From Liolophura sinensis (Eukaryota; Mollusca; Polyplacophora; Chitonida; Chitonidae), in the NCBI RefSeq assembly GCF_032854445.1, contig NC_088300.1, positions 4,648,001 through 4,712,000 of the forward strand: a stretch of DNA of 64,000 nucleotides, in the 5' to 3' direction. A model generated the notes under the pieces. It was not told the DNA's origin. It was given only the letters and a program-made list of their open reading frames with translations, and searched no databases. Made by a program: the position numbers and the translations under genes. Shown piece by piece: positions 1 through 12,900 of the stretch (position 1 is the stretch's first letter; the number at the start of each line of letters is the position of its first letter).

Positions 1-716
1 CAAAATCATTATTCCTAGGTATGTTTACACTATCACACTTCAAGTACACTGTCGTTTTTGAAGTCTCAGTAAAACGGAAATCTGATATTCAGAATAAGTT
101 CCCTTCCTAAAGAGTCTGTGTTCACAGTTTCAGTTTCTTGGGCTACATAACCAAATTAGCCAATCATATTTTGTCCTGGGTAATTACACATGTTATGATA
201 GGCTCATGTTAAACATTATGTATTCAGAAAAATAAATAAAGACTGCTAGATTAGATGTTAATCTTCAAATATTTGGTTCTATTAATAAATATGGAATAAC
301 TCAACTTGCATGCTACTAAAGCTAAATACATATACACAGGTAAAGCAAATGCATTTTTTGCTGTATTTTTCATGATAAAACGAGACTTCAAAATCCACAT
401 TCTTTGACATGAGCTTATTATAAAGTTACAACATTTGGACTATGAATGTCATCCCAAAGTATTAAGAAAAATCAACACTGATAAGTATTTTGTATCACAA
501 GTTTTAACATATTTAACACAAAGTGAAGCCCCAGGTTTGTGTTTGCGAATGTTGCTTAATTGTTATATACTACCAACAATATCAACTTTTTAATCCCAAT
601 ATCCAAAAACAGTTACATAAATCTTTTAAAGTAAAAAACAAATTAGGTGTTGTTCCTACTGCGTATTAAGAAGCCTTGGCAGAGTGTTGCGAGCGGCCTT
701 GAAGCGGCCCCCAAGC
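1..716 (-). other. 3' untranslated region or intron of the papilin-like gene
   Basis: AT-rich sequence downstream of the apparent stop. No AATAAA was found on the minus strand; the only near match is ATTAAA at 589-594. No further Kunitz, Ig or PLAC coding segment is recognisable. It is 3' UTR if the stop at 717 is used, or intron if the donor at 740 is used. Confidence 0.5.
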
Positions 717-991
717 CTAAGAAAGCCAGCCAAATCTACCTGATGTAGTGTTATCTTTCTTCTTGGACTTTCGGTTCTTTCTCCTGCGTCGGCCTCGGCG
801 CGGGGAATCAGACTGATGAGTACATTTCCTCTGACATTCTTCCTCAGAGTCAAATCGATTGGCTAATGTTGCTGGGGAACATCCACCCCACAAAAAAGTA
901 ACGCATTTTTTCTGACTGCCATCAAAATGCCATTTGGTTGTTCTCTGTGCACAAGTGCTGAGGTCGAGCGGTAGACTGCACTGCCCATTAA
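717..991 (-). CDS. papln: Exon 18: Kunitz domain 5 (P1 = Ala) and basic tail
   Basis: Encodes QCSLPLDLSTCAQRTTKWHF, VTFLWGGC and FDSEEECQRKC. Cysteines 758-810 are present with a 14-residue fourth-to-fifth interval. P1 is Ala768. The tail RRGRRRRKNRKSKKK (12 of 15 basic) could bind heparan sulfate, as does the basic tail of TFPI (inference). The frame stops at TAG, 717-719. However TCAG|GTAGAT at 740 is a phase-1 donor after DNTTS, like the donors of the other Kunitz exons. If it is used, the exon is 740-991 and the gene continues outside the window. Confidence 0.88.
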
Positions 992-3900
992 CTAGATGCA
1001 GAAGGAGAGGTGATGTAACTATCCAACGCAGCACAAGATAATAATCCATTGCATAATACTGAGCATGTCATTTTTAACACAACAACATTACAAATACCAA
1101 TAATACACACACACGCACATGAATGCCATGAATCCAGACATTCTGTCACAATCAACATCTTTTGAAAAGGTGAGGAAAACTTTTCAATCAAGCCTTGATT
1201 GTGGGAAAAACTTCTGAAATTAAATCAAGACCTGGAAAATGTAAATTACATGCTCCAAACATTAACTCAATATCAGACAGTTTCCAGGCTTACCTTTAGA
1301 TGCAGACTTGGTGGAAGACACATCTGTGAACAAATAAAAAAAATATATAGTTTTTGTATTCAAAGGGTTATGAAGGACTCAACAACATGATTTGAAGGGA
1401 TTTTCAATGAAATACTTTGCTTCTTGCTTTCCTGGAGTGTCAAACTGTGGTACATTTGTCCTCCTTCAACATTTGTTAATGTTTTCACTTTCTGAGTAAA
1501 ACACAAATCTCAGTTTTAAATCACATCTTAATTTTTGCTTCAGAAAAAATGGCTCTGTGTAACCAGCCAGAAATTCCGATCTATTTCACATCCTTCTTTC
1601 CCTACACTGAAATCATTAATATGATAAAAATTCTGATCTTATCACAAACTTATAATGAACATGTGAGCCGACACATTGATGTGCTCAAAATCAACTAAAT
1701 GGACTGCAATTTCAAACCACAAAAATGACCCACAAATGGTTAGTTATATTCTACTACTTAGCCCATACTGGATGGGCCATCTAACAGTATGTCCCAGAAG
1801 ATGACCAGCCTTTCAGCTTGCGTGTTCAAATCTAGTATGTCTACAACTTCCAGTTCGGATATCTGCTAGAGTCACAGCTTAAATGGTTTAGCTCAGGGCT
1901 AGTGTTTTTAATTTTCAGCATTATAATATAAATATATTGATATTTTTTAACGCAACATAAAACACCAAACGAAGTTATACATATACATTATAGTAGATAA
2001 CATTGTGTGATTTACATCACATTTCTGTACTACAGTTTGTACAGCAGAGTGGTTAGTTGGTGAAAAATGCTATGATATTACAGCTGATTACCTGTACTCA
2101 CATAACAAATCTAACGACACACTTACATTGTTTGTGACAGGTGCTTTGACACTCCTGCCGGGAGTCAAACACGTTAGCATCCTCCAGATCACAACCTCCA
2201 TACCAGAACTCTTCACATTTCTCTTCCTTGCTGTTGAAATACCATTTACTCTCCCAGTCATCACAAAAGCGTTCTTCCTTAGCCATCAGGCAAACAGCTG
2301 TAACAAGGACAAGAATAAAATGTTAAAGGGAGATATTTTAGATACATTAATCACTGGCATTTAAATTAATAGGAATAGTAGGCAACTTGGAGGAGTGAAG
2401 TGACAAAACAAGTCTAGTAACCAACAAATAACAACAAAAGTATTCTGATCAACTAGAGTGTTTTAACAAAGAACGTACCAAAACTTTACACTGGACCTTG
2501 TGCTATCCCTTCCACCAACTACGTCAGAAAAAGGGGTAATAAATATTACACTGAACCTGGGTATCCAACTTTTCCTCCAGAGGGGTCTACCTTCTGCTCC
2601 TGAAATGTGCCCCCAGGAACACACTGTTGTACGCACTCCTTGAGGGTTCCAAAGTTGTTTGCATTACCCTTACAGCCTCCATACGCAAAGGTGAGACACT
2701 CGCCCCGGATGACATCATAGTACCAACGCCTTTCACCATCTGAGCAGGGTCCAGGGTCACTGGGCAGCTGACAGAGAGGCAGACCTACAGCAGATGACAA
2801 AGTCTTATACTGGGCACCATGGTGACACTTCATCAGAAAATGGTCACACACTGAACAAGAGGACCAAGGTGAGAGTATTGTGTCAAACACCAAGAGACAT
2901 AAACAGGTAGGCACAAAGCTGCTAACTGTTTTCATAACATACATAAGTATCAGCATAAAACCAGCCAAACTAAATCCACCCAAAAATATGGTGTATACAC
3001 TGAACAACATTTGACAGCAAAAAAAATATTCAGATCCGACAGATTGTTTTCAACTGGCACTGCAGTTTATTATTAAACAGGTGATGAATGGTTTCTGCTA
3101 AAAATGCTATGAAAATAACTAGACTGGGTTGTTTTGCCATCACATGAAAAATGGTTTCCCACAGGTTGATTATGCACATACCTGATATAGCGGTAGTCTT
3201 GGGCTGGGAGAAGCTCTGGTATTTACATGTGGAGGCACAAGCTTCCTGTGTGTCAAAGTGGTTGCCATTCTCAGAGCAGCCCCCAAACCAAAACCTTACA
3301 CAGTTGCCTTTCTCAGCATCATAGTACCATTTTGTCACAGCTTCCTTACATTGTCGCTCATCTTTGGGCAAACTGCACACATCTGTTGTATGAGGAATTA
3401 ATAAACGTAATGGACTATGGTTATCTCAAAACAGATCCACAACACTCAACATGTAACATATTAATGTGACCTGCTTATATCTAATTAAATTGTACAATAA
3501 ACAGACTAAAACTGTTTCTGTTATGTCAAACAAAACATGACAAATTGGTCACATTGTTCAATATTTAACGGCATGTTAAGAAAAAGAAAATCTACCTTTT
3601 CTGAACATAAGAAGTATCTTGAAGGTACATGTACGACATTATACTACAGCTCTCTCTTGCTGTGCAGGACAAATTATACAACCGAGTTTGGAAGTGGTCC
3701 AAACATACAGGGACTTTCCAATATATATACATTACAATTCATGATTATATATGGAAGCTGGCAGTTGCTCATTTTCATTAAAGTGAAAGACAGCACCTGA
3801 CTAATGTTTATGTCCACTTGAAGACTACCATTCAAAGTATCTTAAACAGTCATTAAATATTTGTTGAGAATTTTTTGGTCTAAGCAGTAGCCTATGGCAG

Positions 3901-6900
3901 ATAAAAGTTGAAAATTTTGAAGGCCCAAGTGACAAACAGCTTTCTCAGAAATTGGACATACTGTATACAAGGATAATCCTTCCACTGCTTAAACTGTTGA
4001 TACATTAGACCTACTATGTAATTTACAAAGAACTCTAGTCACCCTGTTTAAATAGATTGAAGATGCACGGCCAGGGTATTCCTGATTCTGTTTGTTGTTT
4101 CCGGAGGGTTTGCTGGTGATTTTGAGCCCTATTAAATGTTTACAAAATTACAATAAGATTGTTGTACAACTAGATTCATGCCAAACTCTGAAACAAAGGG
4201 AAATAATTCTAGGCATCACTGGGGCTGCATGATCCAGGCAATCGCCTGTCGCTTGATCTTAGGCTTCAATTTTGTAACGGTGGCAGTGCTGACCTAGTTA
4301 ACACCGACGTTATAGAAAGCACCTGATCACAGCATTTCAATAGTTTTCCTGTATTTTCTTAAAGAAAACAGAAATAGACATCCCTTGTATGTGAGAAAGA
4401 CATAGGAGTAAAATTTAAATTCTTCAGTTCTAATAAATTCAGAGAAAAAATTCATATCATGGCATTTAATTAATTTTAAGTGTCGTCCGGTGAGATGTTG
4501 TCTTCTCATTTACACAAACCTTCAACATCCCTAATGAATTTAGCAGTGTCTCTGATATTTCGATTTGGAAAGGGCTGACTAAACGTTAACATTATCTACA
4601 AAAAATGCATTTGTATAATTTGAATAGCGTGTCCAAGTAGGCCTGGGGTCTACTGGGGAGATGAATGCAGTTTGGGCTGAGAAGGTATCCTGCTGTCTGA
4701 CATAATCTGTGATACCATCGCTGAATATTACTACTCAACTCAGCTTGTATATCAACCAATTTTACATCTGTCGTGATCCGAAAATAATACAGACCTGTCC
4801 CACAACTAACACTGTGTGAAATTGCTCTTTGGCTAATTAAATAACTAAATCATTGTAAATGATCTCAAAATGATGTCTTATCCACTAGTTTGGTGTTATC
4901 ATATGTCACTTCATGGAGTGAATGGGTAAAGGCTACCTCACAGCTTATGCTGCCCAATGATAGCAACATGTTTGATTGGATAAGTTTCTCAAGATGTTGC
5001 CTCGATTCACACCAGACATTTGTGCAGCATTGCCATCTTGTTCTACATCTTATTCGCTAAAATTTTATTAAAATAACGAAGCATGATACTTTTTAGAAAG
5101 CTTGAGTTTCCTGCTTTTGATTGAAATATGTATTAGCCAGGTGCTGTTTTGTCCTTTAATATTTACATTTATAGTTTACCTCGTGAACACTTGTGTCCAC
5201 GCTGAATAAACAAGGGACAATGTGCAGCACATCTCTTAGTACTGTTAACAGGAGTAACACATAACATATTGTATAAAGCCCCAATTCACACATATGACTT
5301 GACCACTTGACCAAATGTACACAGGTATATGTTGACCACCAATAATTCAATAATATGTATTTATTGATTGGTGTTTTACACCATAAGAATATTTCACTTA
5401 TACGAAGGCGGCCAGCTTTATGCTGGGAGGAAACCGGGCAACATAAAGCCCAGAGCCTGGGGTAAACCCACGACCATCCACAGGTTTCTGGCAAACCTTC
5501 CCACATATGGCCAGGGAGCAAGCCAGTGTAAGCTGGACTTGAACTCACATTGACAACATTGGTGAGAGGCTAGCTTGTCAATGTGCCGTGCTGGTGTGCT
5601 AACCCCTTCAGTAAACCTATAACAAGTCTTTAAGTTAGTGTAAGGTTTACATGTGTATACTACATGAAATACTATACTAATATATACATACATTAAAGAT
5701 ACATGATGTATTTTCTACAATAAGTGCTAATGTTAGTAATTTTTACATTTGCTGTTAATACAAAACTGTTAATAGTAATAAACACTAAGCAACACAAATT
5801 TATGATTATGCCAATGAAGAAAGACTTTAATTATTACAATTTTGAAAAACATTAAAATTATGTCCACCTGTTCTTCATTGCACGATAACCTTACCCCTGT
5901 CAGAGAGTTCCGAGAGTCTGGCATTCATCAGAGATCTGCAGTTCATTTCACAGGCCAGTTTACTCTCAAATCGATTCCTGTTTCCAAGACAGCCCCCATA
6001 ATGGAACTTTTTACAGGCCTTTATCTTTTGATCAAAGTACCACCGCACCAGCCTTGCTCGGCATTTTCCTTTCTTCTTAGGCTCAAGACAAACATCTTTT
6101 TTAAGATACAAAAACCTCTAGTTAGATGACTTTGGCAAAACTGTTGTGGAACATGACTGTTTTTTATTCAAAGAAGATGCTGAATATGAAAGATATAAAA
6201 GTGTAGATATCAACTAGTCACTATGTATCCAGGAAACAAGAGAAACCAATTCATTCCAAATAAATTGAGACACAGCTGACATCAAGGAGAAACTCGACCT
6301 ACAAATCCTATCTCAATACAAGAATTAAATCCTAGGCTTAAAACATTAATTGCGTTGCAGTGTTCAACAGGAATTTCCAAACATTTACATCTTTCAATAT
6401 TAATATGCCTGGTAGGTGTAACGCCTAACAAATACTATAAAATTCTATGCTCCACCTAAACATACAGGATTATCATGGTATTGCAGAATTAAAATACACA
6501 TGGTACTGTATGTGATCAGTTATATACGGTTACAGGATACTGTATGTGATCAGTTATATACGGTTACAGGATACTGTATGTGATCAGTTATATACGGTTA
6601 CATGATACTGTATGTGATCAGTTATATACAGTTACATGTTCTTGGTATAATTTATAATGTTTATCCGCTATAAAGGTTATGTACATATACAACAATATAG
6701 CTACAGCCTGCACTTGTTAATTTCAATAGTGTCCTACATACATATACATATAGACCACTTGTTAAAAACTAAAAAAAAGGGTTAAAATGTAGAAAAAAGA
6801 ACATGATGCATTTTGCAACTACATGACTACTAGACTACTGTAGTTCATCAACCCTTTCAATCAGATGAGCAGTACTTGAGGTGCGAATGCTTGAGGAAAG

Positions 6901-9900
6901 GTTGACAAAACAGGGTAAGGTGCTTTGGAGAAATCGGATCATAAATGTTGAATACCACACGGTACATGGTTGATGATTCTTATTGCAATAATTAGCACCC
7001 AGTGTCTTCACACTAATTGTTAATTCCATGACAATACTATAAGAAACTCAGAGCAAACTAATTTTAAAATCCCCTTTTGTGCTCCCATACATTGCCAGGG
7101 AAAATTGCTTTAGTCCAGGGTCCAGAAAATGGCGAAACTATGCTTGAGTCCATGTTACGTTTCAAGGGTCACCACATTTCACATAAAATTCTCCAAACCT
7201 GCGGAACTGTATGCTATTCCCAAAGGCTACAATACTTCATTATATACATGTATACATGGCGAGACGTGTTTTAATTTTCTACCCTTCATTCAATACCCAG
7301 AAATCGGCTGTTCACTTTTAACTCTGGGTAAGGTCTACAGTAAAATTTGTAATAGAGCTTTCTGGGCAACCTGCCAAAACTTCCGTGTTATGGGCAAAAG
7401 CCCGGTGAATTACATTTGCAGTCTTCTGGACAATTTTTATCTCATTGTGTGGCTTATACAAGGTAATTCATTAATATCTTGGTTTTGTGCCCAACTCACA
7501 ACTATCACTACAGTGACATTTTACATGGGAAGCTATTGTGTCAGTGCAGTGCATGCACATTCATGTTTAACTTTTTGTGGTACGGCACATCAACTCACTG
7601 TCATGCCCTCAATTTCTTGTCATTTTAAAAGCACTTGATACTTAATACTTCCACTTCACTGTAAAACAAGCTTTCAAAACAACATCGTTGTCCACCTGTA
7701 GTTTAGAATGCTCAAGTGAGGTTGTGTCATACTTTAGATGATGTCAATTTCACAAGAATGATATACCCCCAAGAGATTAATTGTGTAGCGTCATGTTATG
7801 AGTAGCTCAAAACAGACTTATTTCCAAGTTTAAGTGAGCTTTTCTGAAGAATTATCAAAAAGAAAAAGTTGTGCAAATGATCCAAATATTAATGGGGCTT
7901 GTAATGTAAGTACTGTGCATCACATATGCAGCAAACTTTGTTGGTAGGGTACCTTAACACTGACACAATGTGATAATCTACTAAAACAAATTATAATGCC
8001 TACGTCTAAAGCTTGGTGAAGGCAGTATGCTGCTCAAGTAACTGGAGGATTCCTGCATGTGTTAGCAATGAGAGCAAGGGAAAAACCAGACTACATGTAC
8101 TTTCATTCACTCCAAGCATGTGCATCTTAGTTCCGGTGCCATGTTTGTCTAAGCATCGGTCGAAGCGAGAAAGTAATCACCCACCCCAATAATGCGCCAC
8201 AGTGTTTCGCAGGGTGATTGAAAGGGTTAATGAATGAGGACATATATACAAAACAGTGAATGCTAATAAATCCCATGGTTATACGAAAACATACCTGCAT
8301 TAAGGGGACAACCCTCCTGATGTGGCCCTTTGGCTGTAGTCTTCCCATCAGAGCAGCAGCCATGCTTACTCTCATAACAGGACCTGTGGCCTGCCTTATG
8401 AGGACAGCCTTCTCGGTTGGGTCCTACAGCGTGTATATGTACAAGTCACAGCCTTTAAGCAGGCAAAGTTCCCAGGAAAACAGCAAGAATGCTTATGTTT
8501 ACCAAAAAGTAAATATAGTCTTGCTGGACAGATCACAGAATAAAAAGTACAATGAATTGGGGACAGTCTTATATTACTTAATTTTTTTAGAATAGTAAAC
8601 TATTTAAACAGTCAAATACACATCTCACAGTTCTTACCCTTAGCTGGCAACACTCCATCTTCACAACATCCAAACTCAGAGCCCTTTGAGATCAAAGCAA
8701 AAAAGAATGAGTGAATCATTTATCTTATCTTTATAGTTTTGCGAACTGAAAATCAATTCATGGGATTTTAATTCAAAGCTACGTCCACTTCCAATCAAGT
8801 ATCAGTAACAAACACAGTGTACTTAATAAAACAAATAGTATGCACACAATAAAATTAACTACAAAGAACACTGCTGTCTATAAGGATAATCAGAAGACAA
8901 GTGTGGTGTTCAGTAAGCAATGTTTACCTGACAAGGATGTGATCTGATGTCTGTTAATGGCTGAGAGCAGCCCTCGTCATCAGGGCCAGAGGCAGAGGTC
9001 TTACCATCAGGACAACATCCATGCACACTGATGAGACAGCTGAATAATTCACAGAAAAAAACTATCTGTAACAAGTTTTAATTTATTGCAGTACGGCTCA
9101 AGCCATGCTGTAAGCCCTCTGGGAGAAAGCCAATACCATGCCACTAGAAGCTTGCCACTTGCCTGCCAGTATCACATCCGCAATCAGCTAGTAGCATACC
9201 CTAGTAAGATGAAGCAAGTACGCCACTAGTCTGCATGTCAGTAGTCGGCTACTAGCATACCACCAACAGCATGCCACTAGTCAGCCAGAAACATACCAAT
9301 AATCTGCAGGTTATGTCAGTTGTATGCCAGTAGTCTGCACGTAGCTTGACACAAGTAGCATGTCACTAGACTGCATGTTGGTTGTCAGTTAGTAGCATAC
9401 CACCTGTAGCATGCCACTAACCTACCAAAAGCATGCCACTACCCTGTTTGTGGAAGGTCACATAAAATGTGCGAGTGGTGAGCTAGCTTCATACCATTGA
9501 CAACATTTGACCTGATCAGTACTGTACAGTTCCTCCAATTTCACTGCTAAACCAAAGGTAAATATATTTTCAAGAATTTTTCCCTATCACTTTTCGAGGT
9601 GAAGAAAACTGGGATAGTAAGAAATCCTTTGGCAAGATATCTCAGATAACATTTCCCATGTGTAGCCTGCTGTATCAATGGAAAACATGTGATCAATGTG
9701 AATCTGCGCAAACATCCCCCAAAATGCCAGAATGCAATCTGTCACTAAGGTCCCACTAATTATGACAGCTAAGAAATCAGTCAATTCCATGCCCAAGGAC
9801 AAGACTGATTTATTTAGTTACTTATTACATTGGCATCTTTCACTTAAATGATGACCGCCAGCAATATAGTGGGAGGAAACCGGAAACGCCCCAGTGAAAC

Positions 9901-12900
9901 ACACAACCATCTGAAAGTTGCTGGTAGACCTTCCCATGTACAACCACAACGATGACAGCACATTTTTGAACTTTGTGTTTTGGATTTATGCACCTAATCA
10001 AGTCCTGCTCCCCAAAAAGTAAATGAATACAATGTTTTCTAAGGTGTTTAGTCTCACCTTGAGTCACAAGGCTGAGTGTTACACTTCTGTTTATGAGCTG
10101 GTTTAGAAAGCATCTGACAGAAATGACGGTTCACCACTTTATTACTACCCATTTGGAGGCATTTCACATGCCTGGTTTGGTGACCTGTAAACAAGAGAAA
10201 TCATAGAGATATTAGAAATAAAGCTTAATTGTCAAAAATACCTGTGAAAATTAGTCAATCAACACACGGCTCTACACAAGTCAGAGTAAACTAAAAGTTA
10301 ATGAAATTATTATAATATATTTCCTTTAATTCGATTAAAGTACATTCTGGTACATGTGCAAGCATTGTGGCAAATTCACATAAGCCTCACCAGGGTGGAA
10401 AGGCAAATTCAAAACCATAATTATTTCTATGGAGAGGTGCAATATGTAACTTGTTTCAAATGTCATGGAATACTGTAAAACATCCATACCAGTTATCCCT
10501 GGGTTCAAATTGTCTGGAGATACCAGATCAGACTACACACTAACTTCAATACATTTCTAATTTCTCACTCACAAGAGCCACGCCTCAAATAGCGCATAGC
10601 ACACTTCCTACAACTAACGTGGTGTCCCAATTCTCACTAATGTTTGTCACATTTCTTACAAAATGTGTCCAAATTGTCACTAACATATCACATTTCTACA
10701 AAGGGATGTCACATTTCTTACAAAAGGAAATCCAAATTCTCAAAAACATTTGTCACATTTCTTACAAAAAGTATCCCAATTCTCACTAATGTTTGTCACA
10801 TTTCTTACAAAATGTGTCCAAATTGTCACTAACATGTCACATTTCTACAAAGGTATGTCACATTTCCTACAAAAGGAAATCCAAATTCTCAAAAACATTT
10901 TTCACTTTTCTTACACAGAAGTATCTTAAATCTCACTAACATTTGTCCCGTTTCTTACAAAGGAGTGTAATAATTCCCACTAACATCTGTCAAATTTCTC
11001 ATAAAGGCACCAACTTTGACAAACATGTCACATTTCTCACAAAGCCAGGGTATCAATATTCTCACAAACCTGTGTCACATTTTTGGGTGCACTTTGTCCA
11101 CGGCCCTGATATCCAAGTGTAATGGTCATCCTCTGACTTGATCACATTATTGCCCATCCCTGGGACAGTGTCCTTGGCCACAATCTCCAGGTACTTGGAC
11201 TCCTTCATGGGTGTGTCCTTTAGGGGGATAAGGTCTGCATCCAGGGGCAGGGAGTACTCATACTCCACCTTGACATCAGGGTCAGGGTCCTGGTACAGCA
11301 GCTACAGATGCAAACAGGGATAGGCAGAGTCAGTACTGATCGTACACTATCATGAAGATTTATTATATCAGTCAGTATCAAAATGCTGAATGACTGTCGG
11401 TGTTTAACGTCATACAAGAATATTTCATCTATCTAGGGTTATGTCCATAGGTTAAGGAAACCGAGCAGAGAATAAAAAAAAAACAGTGCCTTTTACCATG
11501 TACTATATGGTAAACCCCAAATTTAGCACCTAACTTCACATATACATGTACATGCCATAAAGTATATGTAGTTACAAGGGGATGTATACATGTACGTGCC
11601 ATAAAGTATATGTAGTTACAAGGGGATGTATACATGTACATGCCATAAAGTATATGTAGTTACAAGGGGATGTATACATGTACATGCCATAAAGTATATG
11701 TAGTTACAAGGGGATGTATACATGTACATGCCATAAAGTATATGTAGTTACAAGGGGATGTATACATGTACATGCCATAAAGTATATGTAGTTACTAGGG
11801 GATGTATACATGTACATGCCATAAAGTATATGTAGTTACAAGGGGATGTATACATGTACTTTAAATCTTTCTTCTCTGTGCCTTCCATTTACACATCTTT
11901 TCTTACACATATTTTGAGAGTTTACAGGAATAAAATTCTACTTTGTGAAATCCAGCCAAAATGAAACATAACTTATATACTAATGTGCACAAATGGCAGC
12001 ACTGGCTTTTTTTTGTATTTCCAAAAAGGTTAGGGAATCAGGGCATGTCCTTACTGTGACCATAATTCGCTCGTGGGTGGGTCCTTTTGAGGTCAAAGTT
12101 TCTGCCTCATCAGAAGCATTAGTGGGATGATGATACACAAAGACTGTTCCCGCCAGCTTCACATCCATTGATTTCACGATATTCCAGTCTCCATTCAGGA
12201 AGTACTTTCCCTTCTTGTTTCTAAGAGCTTTGTAAAATAAAATGGTACTTTCAGTAAGAGTATATCACTGTAATTGACATCAAACGCTTAATATAGATTT
12301 ATTAAATACAAATGAAATTCAAACTTAAACATACTGCATGACATTTAATGTATTGAGAACTCATGTATTTATGACTTTGTAATGGTACGTGGGAAGGCCT
12401 AACAGCAACCTGCCGATAGTCGTGGGTTTCCTCCAGGCTCTGCCCAGTTTCCTTCCACCATCATGCTGGCCGCCATCATATAAATAAAATATTCTGGAGC
12501 ACAGTGTAAAACACCAATCAAATAAATAATAAATAAATACTTCGTAATGCAAAGCCAGGGTCAGACCATTTTAACATTCACTTAAACCAGTTTTTTCACT
12601 AAAAAACTTACCTAAGTAATGTCTCCCTGGATGTCTCTCAATAACAATAATATTGGTGGCACCAACTGGGATTTCAAATATATCATTGTAGCCTAAAAAG
12701 TAGGTGATAAGAAAGAATAATAAAACTAAATATGCAGAAAATTCTATTAAGCTTTTTATAGTCATAGGTGACATTTTAATTAATATTTTAAATTTATAAT
12801 TCAGTCTTATTAAATGTTACAAGTATAAAACAAAGGTACATTAAAAAAAAAAAAAGAAGATAATTCATAACTCTGATATCATTTGCCCCCTAAAATTTCA

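Noticed and set aside
6096-6120. Alternative acceptor for Kunitz exon 14 at the AG near 6118
   Set aside because: It would start the exon in phase 0, whereas exon 13 ends in phase 1; the AG at 6096-6097 keeps the phase-1 pattern of all Kunitz exons.
7129-7638. 169-codon plus-strand open frame
   Set aside because: It lies inside intron 13, antisense to the gene, with no recognisable domain, ordinary AT-rich composition and no splice partners.
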